This document shows positions 1 through 10,285 of a stretch of DNA of 64,000 nt, in pieces. Within the stretch, counting starts at the first letter, position 1. The number at the start of each line of letters is the position of its first letter. The notes below the pieces were generated by a model. That model saw nothing but the letters and a program-made list of their open reading frames with translations, ran no database searches and was not told the origin of the DNA. The stretch is taken from assembly GCA_021234155.1 (NCBI GenBank), contig JAJEKV010000039.1, positions 5,004,745 to 5,068,744 of the forward strand. Direction: 5' to 3'. The stretch is from Isoetes taiwanensis (taxonomy: Eukaryota; Streptophyta; Lycopodiopsida; Isoetales; Isoetaceae). A program made the position numbers and the translations under genes.

Positions 1-330
1 ATACCTTTAGGAATGCAAGGATCACTGAGTGTTCTTAGCATGGCCATGGCATGAGTAGATGTCTGATATTTGACCATAATCTTGGCTGTTTTGACTTCTG
101 TATTGCTCCATAATGATGTCATGTTTTTTCAAGATAAATAATTATAGATGCCTTTTAGCATAAAAGCCAAGTATTGAGACAAATAATGATAGTAGCAATT
201 TGCCTCCATAAGTTCATCAAATATACTCATCCGTGATACTTGAGAATCTCTATGACGGTGACCACAAAGTTGCAATTGCAATCCAGCTTTTAGAATAAGA
301 TACCGGCCCCCGGCTTATAAAACATTATAC

Positions 331-383
331 ATTATACAAAATTAATATTACAATAGAATTATACAAAATTAATATTACAATAG
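331..383. repeat. Short AT-rich tandem duplication
   Basis: Two adjacent copies of a 26-bp AT-rich unit (ATTATACAAAATTAATATTA plus six bases) start at 331 and 358. They are the only clear structure upstream of the first coding region. No promoter can be assigned with confidence. Confidence 0.75.
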
Positions 384-497
384 GAGCATCAATGATATTA
401 CAATATTTCATATCTAATCTCAAGCTTTTCTCATCATTATTAGGTACAGGAGGCTGAAGTTCAAGGCACGCTAGAGATATGTCTTAAACTTGATGAA

Positions 498-1876
498 ATG
501 GAACTAACCAACAAGAAGAAGTTTGAGAGGGTATCAATGGTCTTGATGAATTATGCTCTTCGTTCAGACTATGAGAAGAGAGGACGGAAGCCAAAGAAAG
601 GCGAGAAACCGAGGGATCCAGAATGGTTTTCAGTGCAGTCAGAAGAGCATACGTGGTGGCTTGTAATGTTCCAAGTGCAAAAAGAAAATTACAGCATATT
701 GAAATGGGTCTTCGATCAGACAGAACTACCACGACTAATTGGGTTCTACAAATCAGGAGAATTGCTAAAAGTGGATGGCCACGGTTCCTTCAAAATCAGG
801 TTTCATTTGGCTTCAGACCTAAAGACTGAGAAGGCAATGTATAACATATCTTCCACACCATTACAAACCCATAGCAATTGCATTTATTGTATATATAAAC
901 TGAAAGAACAGAAGAGAGGCAGAAGTTCAAGCACCTTGGCATGTAACCAAGAATTGCCACCCAATAGGAACCAGAAGGATTCAAACTTTAATGCTATATT
1001 GCCAATTCCCCTGAACAGAGTTCACTTTTGCACCTTGCATGCATTAGTCAGAATTGTGGAGAAAATGATCCATCACAGTTGTTGCTTTGTCTGGAATATT
1101 AAAGGTGAGGAAGAAAGAAATGAAGGAATAGAAAGAGTGGAGAAGGTTTTATCAGAGGCCGGATTACATGGTGGTTTTGTCACATTGGAGAAGGATGAGA
1201 AGAAATCAATGAAGAGTTCAGTGCCTGCCAAAGTCTCTTTGGGTGGTGACAAAGCGCGACGCTTTTTGAAAAGCGTAGATCCAAAACGTAAAGGTATGTT
1301 TGAATTCGGAAAGAAGCTTGTGCAGGCCGAGAAGGATAGAACAGATAGAGCACGATCTACCATTAAAAAATTAGAAGCATGGAATGCATTTTCTGATTTA
1401 AATGCACTGTTGCAGAAGCATTCTTTCAACCCAGAAGATGCAAATGCTTTCAAAGATAGGGTCTCAAAGTTTACAACAAAGATACATTAAAAGCATGGGG
1501 AGAAAGCGAGGTTAGTCACTATATCCACATATTGCATGCACATGTGCCCTGGTTCGCCAAAACATATGGTAGTCTTGCAGTTTGGAATACTCAAGGTATG
1601 GAAAAATCGCATAAACAAGCAAAAACGTCCTTCCATAGAGCAACGCAGAGAGGTGGCAATAGATTGACATCCAAACCCTTGTACCAAATGAATCAGTGGT
1701 TCTATAGGAGACTAATTGCAAGGCATGAGAGAAATATGAGACGAAGAGCAAATCCTATAACTGAACTATCAAAAAAAAGGAAAAGGGAAGCTTGGATGAA
1801 GTCGAATGGCAAGGCAACACAAATGGAATGGAGATCAAGAAGACAACGAGTTGGAAGCAGCTGGAAGTTGGAATAG
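498..1876 (+). pseudogene. Relic of an unrecognised transposon-like protein gene
   Basis: A 330-codon open frame (498-1490) is followed by a second one in another frame (1532-1876). The second continues the same protein: the frame that leads into it reads TLKAWGESEVSHYIHILHAH, then YGSLAVWNTQGMEKSHKQAK and a basic C-terminus. The change of frame near 1440-1490 implies a 1- or 2-base indel. The segment VHFCTLHALVRIVEKMI and the later 'G.EK.HK.AK' pattern remind me of uncharacterised repetitive proteins of eukaryotic DNA transposons. I cannot name a domain family. There is no obvious signal peptide or membrane segment. The central part (about residues 210-320) is lysine- and glutamate-rich and probably helical. 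The true start could lie upstream, because the first ATG may sit inside an exon. It could instead be the last exons of a host gene. Confidence 0.45.
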
Positions 1877-2370
1877 ATTCCCGTGGGATTCACCTCTATT
1901 GTAGGTATATATGCCATGTGCGTTCCTTAGGTTGCCAAAAACCCATTGTATTACGACAGTTCCATATGAAAAACCCTTTGTATACGACTACATTATTTGT
2001 AAAAGAATGCAACCCATATCATATAATTACTTGCCCAAAACACTTTTACTTGACAACCCCTTCCATACATATACGATATCTCTATTATTTTTTATATATA
2101 ATATATATATTATCATAGTCTTATAATATTATCACAGAATCCCCAACAATAGAAGCTCACCAAAAATGACGAACCCTTAGAGTATGAATACGAATCAAAC
2201 ACTGGCGCCACCACAATCCCTCTGGTATCCGTACCGCATTCAAACTATAAAGACCTTATATTTTTCTTATGTATACGGTACTAGAGAGGCAATAAAAAAA
2301 CCCATTTGGTGCACTCACATGTTTCATACCCCATAATCTAGGTGAACCCCCCGGGAATAGATTAACTCAG
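1877..2370. other. Intergenic, no recognised gene
   Basis: AT-rich sequence with a TA microsatellite-like stretch around 2093-2113. I see no coding signal, RNA gene or element terminus. Confidence 0.5.
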
Positions 2371-2760
2371 CAAAGTTACAACTCGTACCTAATTGTTTGC
2401 ATTAATAGGTTGGAATTTTCTTCATTGGCTCATACTGCATGATATCTGGCTGCATGCATCAAATCAGTATACTTGTAGGTTGTGTTTGCACCACCAGTTC
2501 CAAATAACATCTGCATATCATGCTGAAATCTGCCATGTAATCAAAACTGCCATCATTCCCTCTTACAAAGTTACAACTCGTACCTAATTGTTTGCGTTAA
2601 TAGGTGCAAGTTTCTTCATTGGCTCATACTGTATGATATCTGGCTGCATGCATCAAATCAGTATGCTTGTAGGCTGTGTTTGCACCACCAGTTCCAAATA
2701 ACGTCTGCATATCATGCTGAAATCTGCCATGTAATCAAAATTGCCATCATTCCCTCTTAC
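2371..2760. repeat. 195-bp tandem duplication
   Basis: The segment starting CAAAGTTACAACTCGTACCT at 2371 is repeated from 2566 with only a few differences (for example CATTAATAGGTTGGAA against CGTTAATAGGTGCAAG). The two copies are head to tail with a 195-bp period. The high identity implies a fairly recent duplication. It lies just beyond the 3' side of the UBP12-like exons. Confidence 0.9.
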
Positions 2761-2890
2761 AAGCAAAGTTAACAAAAGCTTTTTGATCTTTAAACAAACC
2801 TTTGGGTTGATCTCTAAAACATCATTTTCAATGAGCAAACTTCCAGGAGAGCGTTCAATGTAAGCAATTGAAATTTCTCCTGCTTCATCA

Positions 2891-3001
2891 TCTTGATAAG
2901 GTAGCTAGGGCTGGAAAAACTAGTCCAGCCACATGGAACATGGGCAACACCATAGCAAGCAGATCATCTTTGCTTCTATCCATCAATGGAACCACCTGGC
3001 C
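2891..3001 (-). pseudogene. Possible third UBP12-like exon (downstream)
   Basis: Read on the minus strand after an acceptor (TCCTGCAG), the sequence begins GQVVPLMDRSKDDLLA. This resembles the 'RPI.PPDKTKEDILLF' segment of plant UBP12/13, which directly follows the 'KLFLEVEFG' segment found in the exon upstream. After about 16 residues the resemblance is lost and the frame ends at a TGA at 2891-2893. The exon therefore looks degraded, or the real donor lies inside it. Order and strand agree with the two better exons at 3466-3745. Confidence 0.4.
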
Positions 3002-3465
3002 CTGCAGGAAAAAAACACCATTCAGATACGACTACTTTCTTGCATTAGAGATGTATTAACAATTTCCAAATCGAACAAACAAAACCCTTACATGCACATA
3101 ACTTAAACCCTTGAAACAAGACTACTACAAATTACATACACTGGTCTTCATTGTAAAAAATCAATCCATGTATGTATAGAAGTAAGAAAATAAAAAAAGT
3201 TAGGGCTATATTTGAACGACAAGTAGCCTTGATACAACCCATATAACAATCCATGTAATGAGTCACGGAAACCCCAAAATACCTCAGATTCTGGTCTCAT
3301 ACTGAAAGGTAGCATTTGGCACCTGACATCATCTTCTATTCCCTTTTGCAATGATTAATATGAAGTTTAAAACGGATTGTCAATAACTTCAGCAGGAACT
3401 ATACATAAAAATGGAGGAACTATATGGTTACGACTGAAAAGGCAATACTAGAAGCAAGATATTAC

Positions 3466-3546
3466 CTGGTTAAATTCAACCTCCAAGAAGAGCTTCACTC
3501 CATCCTCAATGACCTTACTGAGTGCCACATCTTTCAAGTGAGCAAC
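3466..3546 (-). CDS. UBP12/USP7-like exon b
   Basis: A 27-codon minus-strand exon bounded by an acceptor (TACAG) and a donor (CAG|GTAAT). It encodes VAHLKDVALSKVIEDGVKLF followed by LEVEFNQ. Plant UBP12/13 (homologues of the deubiquitinase USP7) have a segment ending 'ELKLFLEVEFG' at this point in the region just after the catalytic core. The family removes ubiquitin from target proteins in the nucleus and cytoplasm. Exon length is a multiple of three and stays in phase with the exon before it. No catalytic Cys or His box is visible in the window, so only a C-terminal fragment is present. Confidence 0.6.
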
Positions 3547-3622
3547 CTGTACCATAAATTATTCTACAACATTCTTGACAAGAAGAAAAATTGATTGTTA
3601 AAAGTTCTAAAGATTCTCCTAC

Positions 3623-3745
3623 ATCTTGAGACTCCTCAGAATCTGTCAATGGTCGTATAGGACGGTATGTATGGTTTTGTCTCTTGGCCCAGAGCCAGTA
3701 TCTTTGACAATTGACAGGAATGTTGAACTCCTTTGCAATTTCTTC
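3623..3745 (-). CDS. UBP12/USP7-like exon a (USP7 C-terminal domain)
   Basis: A 41-codon minus-strand exon with an acceptor (GTTGCAG) and a donor (GAT|GTAGGA). It encodes EEIAKEFNIPVNCQRYWLWA, then KRQNHTYRPIRPLTDSEESQ and D. This is nearly diagnostic of plant ubiquitin-specific proteases 12/13, where the same block reads 'KEFG.P...QR.W.WAKRQNHTYRPNRPL'. In USP7 this region begins the ubiquitin-like C-terminal part that binds partners such as ICP0. The catalytic domain and MATH domain are not seen upstream, where an unrelated frame lies at 4743-5590. Either this is a gene fragment, or the other exons are separated by long introns and too diverged for me to see. Confident on family, unsure whether functional. 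Confidence 0.75.
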
Positions 3746-4742
3746 CTGCAACAATGACAAAATAAGAAGCTACGACAAGTGTAAAAAGTACAACTTTAAA
3801 TATCATACGGATTAAAACTATTTTAGATGTCGCACTCTGATTCTCTCTTTTCCCTATGACGAGTTCAAGCTGCTTTGGGGAGGCACTTAAATATGCTTTT
3901 TATGCAAGAAAGTTATCAACAATAATTATTCGACAAAATCTAAATTTCAGATAAAACTTTCTTGAGAAATAAGTCAACTAGTGTTTGTTAGATATTCCGA
4001 GTCACTAGTTCATACCACAGACCTTATTACACAGTTTTAAGTGGTTGAAACGGTTTCTAATTACAAGCTTTTGTATACGACTCTATCCAGACTTTATTCA
4101 GACAAAAGGCTCCTCTTTACGATCTTCCTGCTATTTCATTTAAAGAGATAACGATGGCTGGTGTTGACACATGCCCAGACTTGCTGGAATGCTCAGACCT
4201 GCATATAATAGTTTAAGAACTCAGAACTATGCAACAAGACTTTGAAATGAAGGAATGCACACTAAAAACAGTACCCTCGTAGACCACGTTGGGAATCGAA
4301 CCCAACAGCTGACCATTGTGATCTTTTTTTTTTGTTTTTCTTTCAAATTCCTTTTTGTTTACTGTAGAATGGCAACTTCCAAATTGTGAGGAAATATGCA
4401 ATCTTTACATTTGATCAAACATTCTCTCCTGAAACCAACCTTTTTATTGTTTCTTATGAACTAAAATTCTGAGAATCCAGAAAGAGACTCCAACAACTTT
4501 CGGTATTCTAAAAGTGACCACTCTTCTTCCACATCGATTGTGTATGAGCGATCCTCTCCCATGCTTACTTCTATTTGTATCATTGGAGATCTTATGCAAT
4601 GTTCTTCTACTGCTTTCCAAGATCGTTGCCCATTCTCAAAACTTGTTTCTTCCTTTGCACATAAAAATTGCAGTATACTGTCTGCTAACTATATCTGAAG
4701 AAAATAAGTTAGAACATTCCAACAGCATGCACTGTAACAAAA
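3746..4742. other. Intron or intergenic, with a tRNA-like B box
   Basis: No coding frame recognised. At 4286-4302, read on the minus strand, TTGGGTTCGATTCCCAA is a perfect tRNA T-arm with a Pol III B box (GGTTCGATTCC). An A-rich run lies beside it at 4324-4342. There is no matching A box or acceptor stem, so it is at most a remnant of a tRNA-derived SINE. Confidence 0.4.
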
Positions 4743-5590
4743 AGGGGTATAAGTACCTGAATATCATGCTGCTTGTGTCAACTGCACATTCTGTAATTTG
4801 ACCACCAGTTTCATGAAGCTTTGTCTTCCAATCACCAAAAAAACTATTACAAAGTTTTTCATCCTTAACATCATGTATAGGGGCAATTTTCAGTGTATTC
4901 ACATCCTTAAATAGAAATGCAAATACTTTCAACGGAAGCATAACCTTCACCCCACATCTAACACCTCCTCTTTCTGTCAGCATCCTTCCCACTTCCATTG
5001 CTAACATGCGTCGATATGCTGTCAGGATTTGAATATCATGAGAACTCCTAGATAAAAGAGTGAGACTTGGAGGGTTCACCAATGTGAGTTTGCCTACTTT
5101 ACCTTCTCGCTTGGTGTAATGGTATTTATGGAACCAGATACCATTATTCCGTAGAGTTGACATTGATGTACCAGAAAATAGCAACTGTCCAAGACTAAAA
5201 TGGTGAACCTCCAATACACTAGTTATGCACTGGACTGGAACCTTATCTTTGAAGTCAGAAGAGCAAACACAATTAACTTCTAACTTCGGAAATTGTGGTG
5301 TCATGGCAATTTCTTCTTTAAGCATGTCACTAGAGCTCTAAGCATGTTCAACCAAGAGCTGATCCACTGTCCTACCTGCTGGACTAACTATCAATCCAAT
5401 GACCCTTGCCTTCCAATGACAACTAACATCACCTAGTTTTCTCCTTTTGACAAAGATGCTTCGCTTTAATTGACGAGGTCTCATTGTCACCCATGATCCC
5501 AAGGAAATATGCATCTCAATCCAATTGTCGTTGCTGTCCTTGCAATTCTTTACAATAATGTGACTTATTTGAGATCTACTGCTACCCATG
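4743..5590 (-). pseudogene. Unrecognised protein gene with an in-frame TAG
   Basis: Minus-strand exon-like region. It begins after an acceptor (TTTAAATGCAG) near 5590 and ends at a donor (TTCAG|GTACTT) near 4742. Two long frames share one reading frame and are separated by a single TAG at 5338-5340, followed by SSSDMLKEEIAM. Together they give about 280 codons without another stop. Visible segments are SWVTMRPRQLKRSIFVKRRK, WFHKYHYTKREGKVGKLTLV and KVMLPLKVFAFLFKDVNTLK. I do not recognise the family and see no membrane segments or signal peptide. The single stop in an otherwise long clean frame suggests a young nonsense mutation or an unrecognised short intron. The UBP12-like exons lie downstream on the same strand, so one composite gene cannot be excluded. 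Confidence 0.45.
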
Positions 5591-7489
5591 ACCTGCATTT
5601 AAATAGAAAGAAATTATTTTGATTCCACCAAACCTACGTATCTACAATCTAGCATAAGACAAATTTAAATTGAATCTGAATTTATTCTATTAGAATACTT
5701 GCAGCAACAGCAACAGAACAAACATAAATACGTAAGTCCAAACGTGTCAAACTGCCAAGAACAATGGCGTTTGGAGCGATTCCAAAGACAAGCACAGAAA
5801 TCAAAGACTTTGCACAGAAAGCCAAAATACACTGCAAGACTCCAAGACAATGCTGCACCACTTTATCAATAAAAAATATGACTGAAGAGGATGGCTTCAT
5901 AAATGGCAGGCATCAGAAAACAGATGCTTGATATGCTTTAAGATGAAAGATCTACTTCATCTTTTTATATTATAACAGTGGTTCAAAGATAGCACTTCAA
6001 CAAAATAAAATACAAAATTCAATCAATTCTTTAAGAACTTGAATAGAAAGAAAGCTCGCCTTACTAGTTAGATGAACAAACTTGATGCAGATCAATAAGC
6101 ACCTGCAAAATAGGTATAAAGCCAATAGAGATAAATCAATACCTGGAAAAATAGAAATAAGATTTGTCAGGCAACACAAATAGAAACGTTAATGCAAGAA
6201 TAATCACATATCCATCTGCCAATCTGGAATAAATTGAAATTGCATCTGACTTTATTCAGAACTAACTTGTTTAAGGTAATATGCCAAATTCAATCTATTA
6301 TTTAAGAAACTTGAGCTAAGAAATACACTACAGAACTTATATACGAAGCTTAACATACGAAGTTGAATACACAGATTTGATGAAGAGCATAAGTTTCTGG
6401 ATACGAATCCAACGAAGATGAATAAATACCTGAAAAAATAGAAAAAAGAAGATTTATAACGGCAAGGCAAGACAAATAGAAACATTTCTGGAATGCAAAT
6501 AGAATCATTCAATATGACATATCCATATGCCAATCCGAAAAACAGATGGTTCAATCGATTAAGAGGAAACCTGCAGTTAAAGCTTTAACAAATCGCTACT
6601 GTGTCAATCGCTACTGTGCCATATCCACACCGCAGTCAAATTTGGCATTGAATCCGGGAGAACAGAGCTTATCTGCAGTTGACGATGTTCACGTACAGTG
6701 CTCCTCCGGTGCTCCTCCATCAAACGAAACCCTAATACTAAAGCAATCCCAATTTTGGAGGGAATCGAGGATTCCAAAATTTACGGATTTTCCTCCATTA
6801 AAAAAAATAAAATAAAAACCCTACCAAACTTTAATGACATAGCATTTAAAGTTATAACAACCAAATTATTTAATGCTTGATAAATTGCCAAGTATATGCT
6901 AACGAGGGAAGCAAGTGCCACCTAATACCCCAAGATAGATAAAACTAGAGCTATTCTCCTATTGGCTGACACATTTTGCTGACGTATTTTTTTTTATTTA
7001 TACATTGGGACAGAAGTTGATCTCATTTTTCCTATAATGTGAAGAGGAGGAGATCACTGGAATAGCATCGATCAAAGAAGTACCCCAAATGTCCGTGAAG
7101 ATGCTAATAAACGACATTATACTTTGCAATGCAAAGGGTTTATACATTCTTGAAGTACAAAGGTTGTTTGTGTTCAGATACCTCTAATACAAGAAGTCTT
7201 TAACTACTTTTCATAATAGATTCCTTTAAAAGTCTATTGCTATTTAAATTGTAGTAAAAATGAGTCTTGAAACTCTTTAAGTAGTAGAAGAACTCTTTGA
7301 CTAGTTATCCATTTGATGACCATTTTTTAAGAAAATATGATATGTGACATTCTTATATGCAAATATTCATAAAATTTATGAACATTGAAGATCAAAGCCA
7401 TCCTTGTTTAAAGAGGATCATTATATGATGCGAAATATTCATGCGCAGAAGTAATTGCATATAAGAAATTCGCCTGGTGTAGCTATTTT
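5591..7489. other. Intergenic, AT-rich
   Basis: No convincing coding region. There is diverged repetition around 5990-6180 and 6250-6540 (each with 'aatacctggaaaaatagaaa' style blocks and 'caatctatt' or 'caatcaatt' stretches), which may be an old tandem duplication. Short frames here lack any recognisable motif. Confidence 0.4.
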
Positions 7490-8290
7490 TTTTTCAAGAT
7501 GGATCACACCAAGCGAATAATACATATGCAAAAAAAAAGGGACACACTAAATTCGCATGGTGTGATCCACTTTCTTATTTGTTGTCAAATTAAAATTAAA
7601 CACAAGTACTCATTCCTATTTGTATCTAAAATGCTTTACCACTCTTAAGTACATAAGTCATTATCCCTTTTCAAACAGCATATTTTTTTTCAAGAAGGAT
7701 CACACCAAGCTTAATAGTACATATGCAACAAAAATGGAACACACTAAATTCAAGATCGTGTGATCCACTTTCTTATTTGTTGTCAAATTAAAATTAAACA
7801 CAAGTACCCCTTCTCATTTAATGCTTTACCACCCCAAGTGCATAAAGTTATTAGTCCTTTTCAAAAAGCATATCTTTTTTTAAGAAGGATCACATCAAGT
7901 TTAATAATACAATGCAAAAAAAAAAAAATAGAACACAATCATTTCAAGATGGTGTGATACGCTTTCTTGCTTGTTGTCAAATTAAACTTAAACACAAGTA
8001 CCCCTTCCTATTTGCATCAAAAATACTTTACCAACCCTAGTAGTACATAAAGTTATTAGCCCTTTTCAAAAAGCAAACACTTTATCAATAAATGAGCACG
8101 TCACATATCCACACTTAACTTCAAATAAGACACATATATATTTTTTTATTTAAAAGATAATCAAAGTAATTTTACTATAGGAAGTCATCTTTTTCCAAAA
8201 AAGATCACACGAATTTAATTTTGTATAAGCTAAAATGTTGGAATATACTAAATTCGCATGGTGTGACCCACTTTCTTGTTTGTTGTCAAT
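7490..8290. repeat. Tandem array of small inverted-repeat units
   Basis: Four diverged units follow each other with roughly 200-bp spacing. Each has a left part like GGATCACACCAAGCGAAT (7500-7517) and a right part like ATTCGCATGGTGTGATCC (7551-7568), near-complementary arms around about 33 bp. A common tail with CTTGTTGTCAAATTAAA and AACACAAGTACCCC follows. Right arms recur near 7748, 7944 and 8251, and a lone arm occurs near 8938. This looks like a hairpin-forming MITE that was amplified in tandem, or a satellite seeded by one. Confidence 0.65.
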
Positions 8291-9927
8291 AGATAATAAC
8301 ACCAAAGTCCCTCATCAATAGTCTCCCATTTGCATGTAAAATATGTATCATTCCAAGTTATATTATGTTTTATGAACTAAACTTTTTCAAAGAGGGTCCC
8401 AAAGCAAAATACAAACACTTAATCAATAAGCCAACACTTTACCAACAACCAAAGCTTTATTAAATAAGATTTTTATGTTATTTTATCAAACCTAACAACG
8501 TTTCCATATGTGACACTTTGTGTTAACTGATCCTCTGGGCCGGAAAGCGGCATTTTATATATAATATGTCTTTGGAGCTTTTGTGTCGTGGCATTAGTAA
8601 ACGCCTCTAATGGAGCAAATATTTTGTAACTCATTTTTCAACAACCCTCGATGCACGTCTTATCAAACATTTATTCATTGCAAGGACACCATTCTCATAA
8701 CTTTGAGGCTTGCACAATTCGCTTAAAAGAGGTCATGGGACGACTTTCAAGCTCGGCTCCCACAACTTTACAACGTAAAACTAGATGCCCATTGCTCAAA
8801 TCCCCGACATCTGATAAATATAGGCCAAGAAAAATATTTGATTCAGTGGGTGAATATAAATCAAGAAGGAAGAAAAAAGAAGCAAGGATCACATGACGCG
8901 AAATCTCACTACACATTTACAAAGTGCATATGCATTTTCGCATGGTGTGATCCATGTATTATTGAGGGTGCAAATTTGCAAATATCCTCCTCTTCAAATC
9001 CCTTCCCCCCCTTCCTTCCTTCCCTTTTTTTTTGCAATATACTATCCATAGCATTTATTTTGAACCCTATAGTTCTACCTATTCATTATGTATGAATGTC
9101 GCCTCCCTACGATGTAACTCCATAGTCACCCTTCCTTAAGGATAGCATTCTCACCCACGAGCCTATGGATAGATATCCTTCCAACCGGCCATGCCTTTAT
9201 TGTTTTGTAAGTGATGAACCGGCAAGCAATGTAGGAGTACTAGGAGCAATGATGGATGCAATTAGAGATACGTGACGGCCGTTGAATTGTAAGAATGAAT
9301 GGTCGGGAAGAGTGAAAAGTAGGAAAACTTCAAAATGAAAATTTGGGTAGTAAAAATATGGCATGTAACGACGCTTGCTTGTCCCACACGCCTCACCGTT
9401 GTTGCTTAAGTCTATGCTCGCCCTTTATTGATGCTATAACATACTCACCCATGAACCTTTGGAGACATAACCTCCTACTTCTTGATCTTGAGTGTTCGAA
9501 ATGGAGCAAAAACACGCATACACTATTGGAGACTTGATTCCAAATGAAGAGTGAAGGCGAGAGGATGCACGAAGCGGCGCTTAATGTGAACAATGGAAAT
9601 CTTGGTGCCAAAATTTGATAAGGTGGTTGGTGCATGTGGGCGCATGTGTGCATGAGGGCGGGAAAAGTAGCCATTATTTTGGTCCGCGACACGATTTTCG
9701 AAAAAAATGGGCCATTAATGTGGTTGCAATGAATGCAATGACATGTCCTATGAAATTTCGCCATGTGGATGCCACGTAAGCTTGCTCCTCTTTCTACTTG
9801 CCAACTAATACTGACTTTGGAAAAAAATGCGCAAACATCATTGGTCGCGAGAAACATGACGTGAAATTCTGGCATCCAAGTTATGGGCCATTTTGAGACC
9901 CTAACCGCCCCTAATGGCGCTTTGTAT
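8291..9927. other. No recognised gene
   Basis: AT-rich to mixed sequence. A minus-strand open frame of 208 codons (9393-10019) has no recognisable motif and overlaps a dispersed repeat, so it is not called. A pyrimidine run lies at about 9001-9033. Confidence 0.4.
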
Positions 9928-10285
9928 AAGATAGCCAAAATTGTGTAGAAGGAAAGCCCAATTTTGGAAGATGACATCTGGGCAAAGTTCTTGAAGTTGT
10001 GAGTATCTTTCTTGATCAATTGAATGATACTATGTTGAAGTATGATATTTTGAGTATGATTATGTGATTCTTATGAATTTTATCTCAATTTCTCTAATCT
10101 CAAGTGAAGTTAAGTTTATGATATGATTTGGTGCAAGAAATTATGATGGAATGATTAAGTTGGTGATGTATGATGCCAGTAGAGTGAGGCTTAGCCTGTC
10201 TCATATACCTTGAGATTTGCTTTGGTTCTTGTCGTTAGCTTTTGATCTTCAGTTTGCCTTGGTTGCATTTACAAGCTAACATTTT
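9928..10285. repeat. Dispersed copy of the foldback repeat
   Basis: From GTATAAGATAGCCAAAATT to GCATTTACAAGCTAACATTT this matches the inner part of both arms of the foldback at 15.08-18.30 kb, including GATGACATCTGGGCAAAGTT and GCCAGTAGAGTGAGGCTTA. It keeps a segment (GAGTATGATTATGTGATTC) that the right arm has and the left arm lacks, so it is closer to the right arm. It ends near the foldback centre. Confidence 0.8.

Noticed and set aside
2891-3001. Resemblance to an acyl-CoA synthetase motif (LPMFHVAGL)
   Set aside because: The flanking residues fit the USP7/UBP12 order better, and no other adenylate-forming motif is near.
4262-4320. Candidate tRNA gene on the minus strand
   Set aside because: Only the T-arm/B box is convincing; acceptor and anticodon stems cannot be built.
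7490-8290. CRISPR-like array
   Set aside because: Repeats are long, diverged, inverted within units and lie in a plant nuclear sequence; there are no unique spacers of constant size.
9393-10019. 208-codon minus-strand open frame
   Set aside because: No motif, and its 5' part overlaps a dispersed foldback repeat copy.
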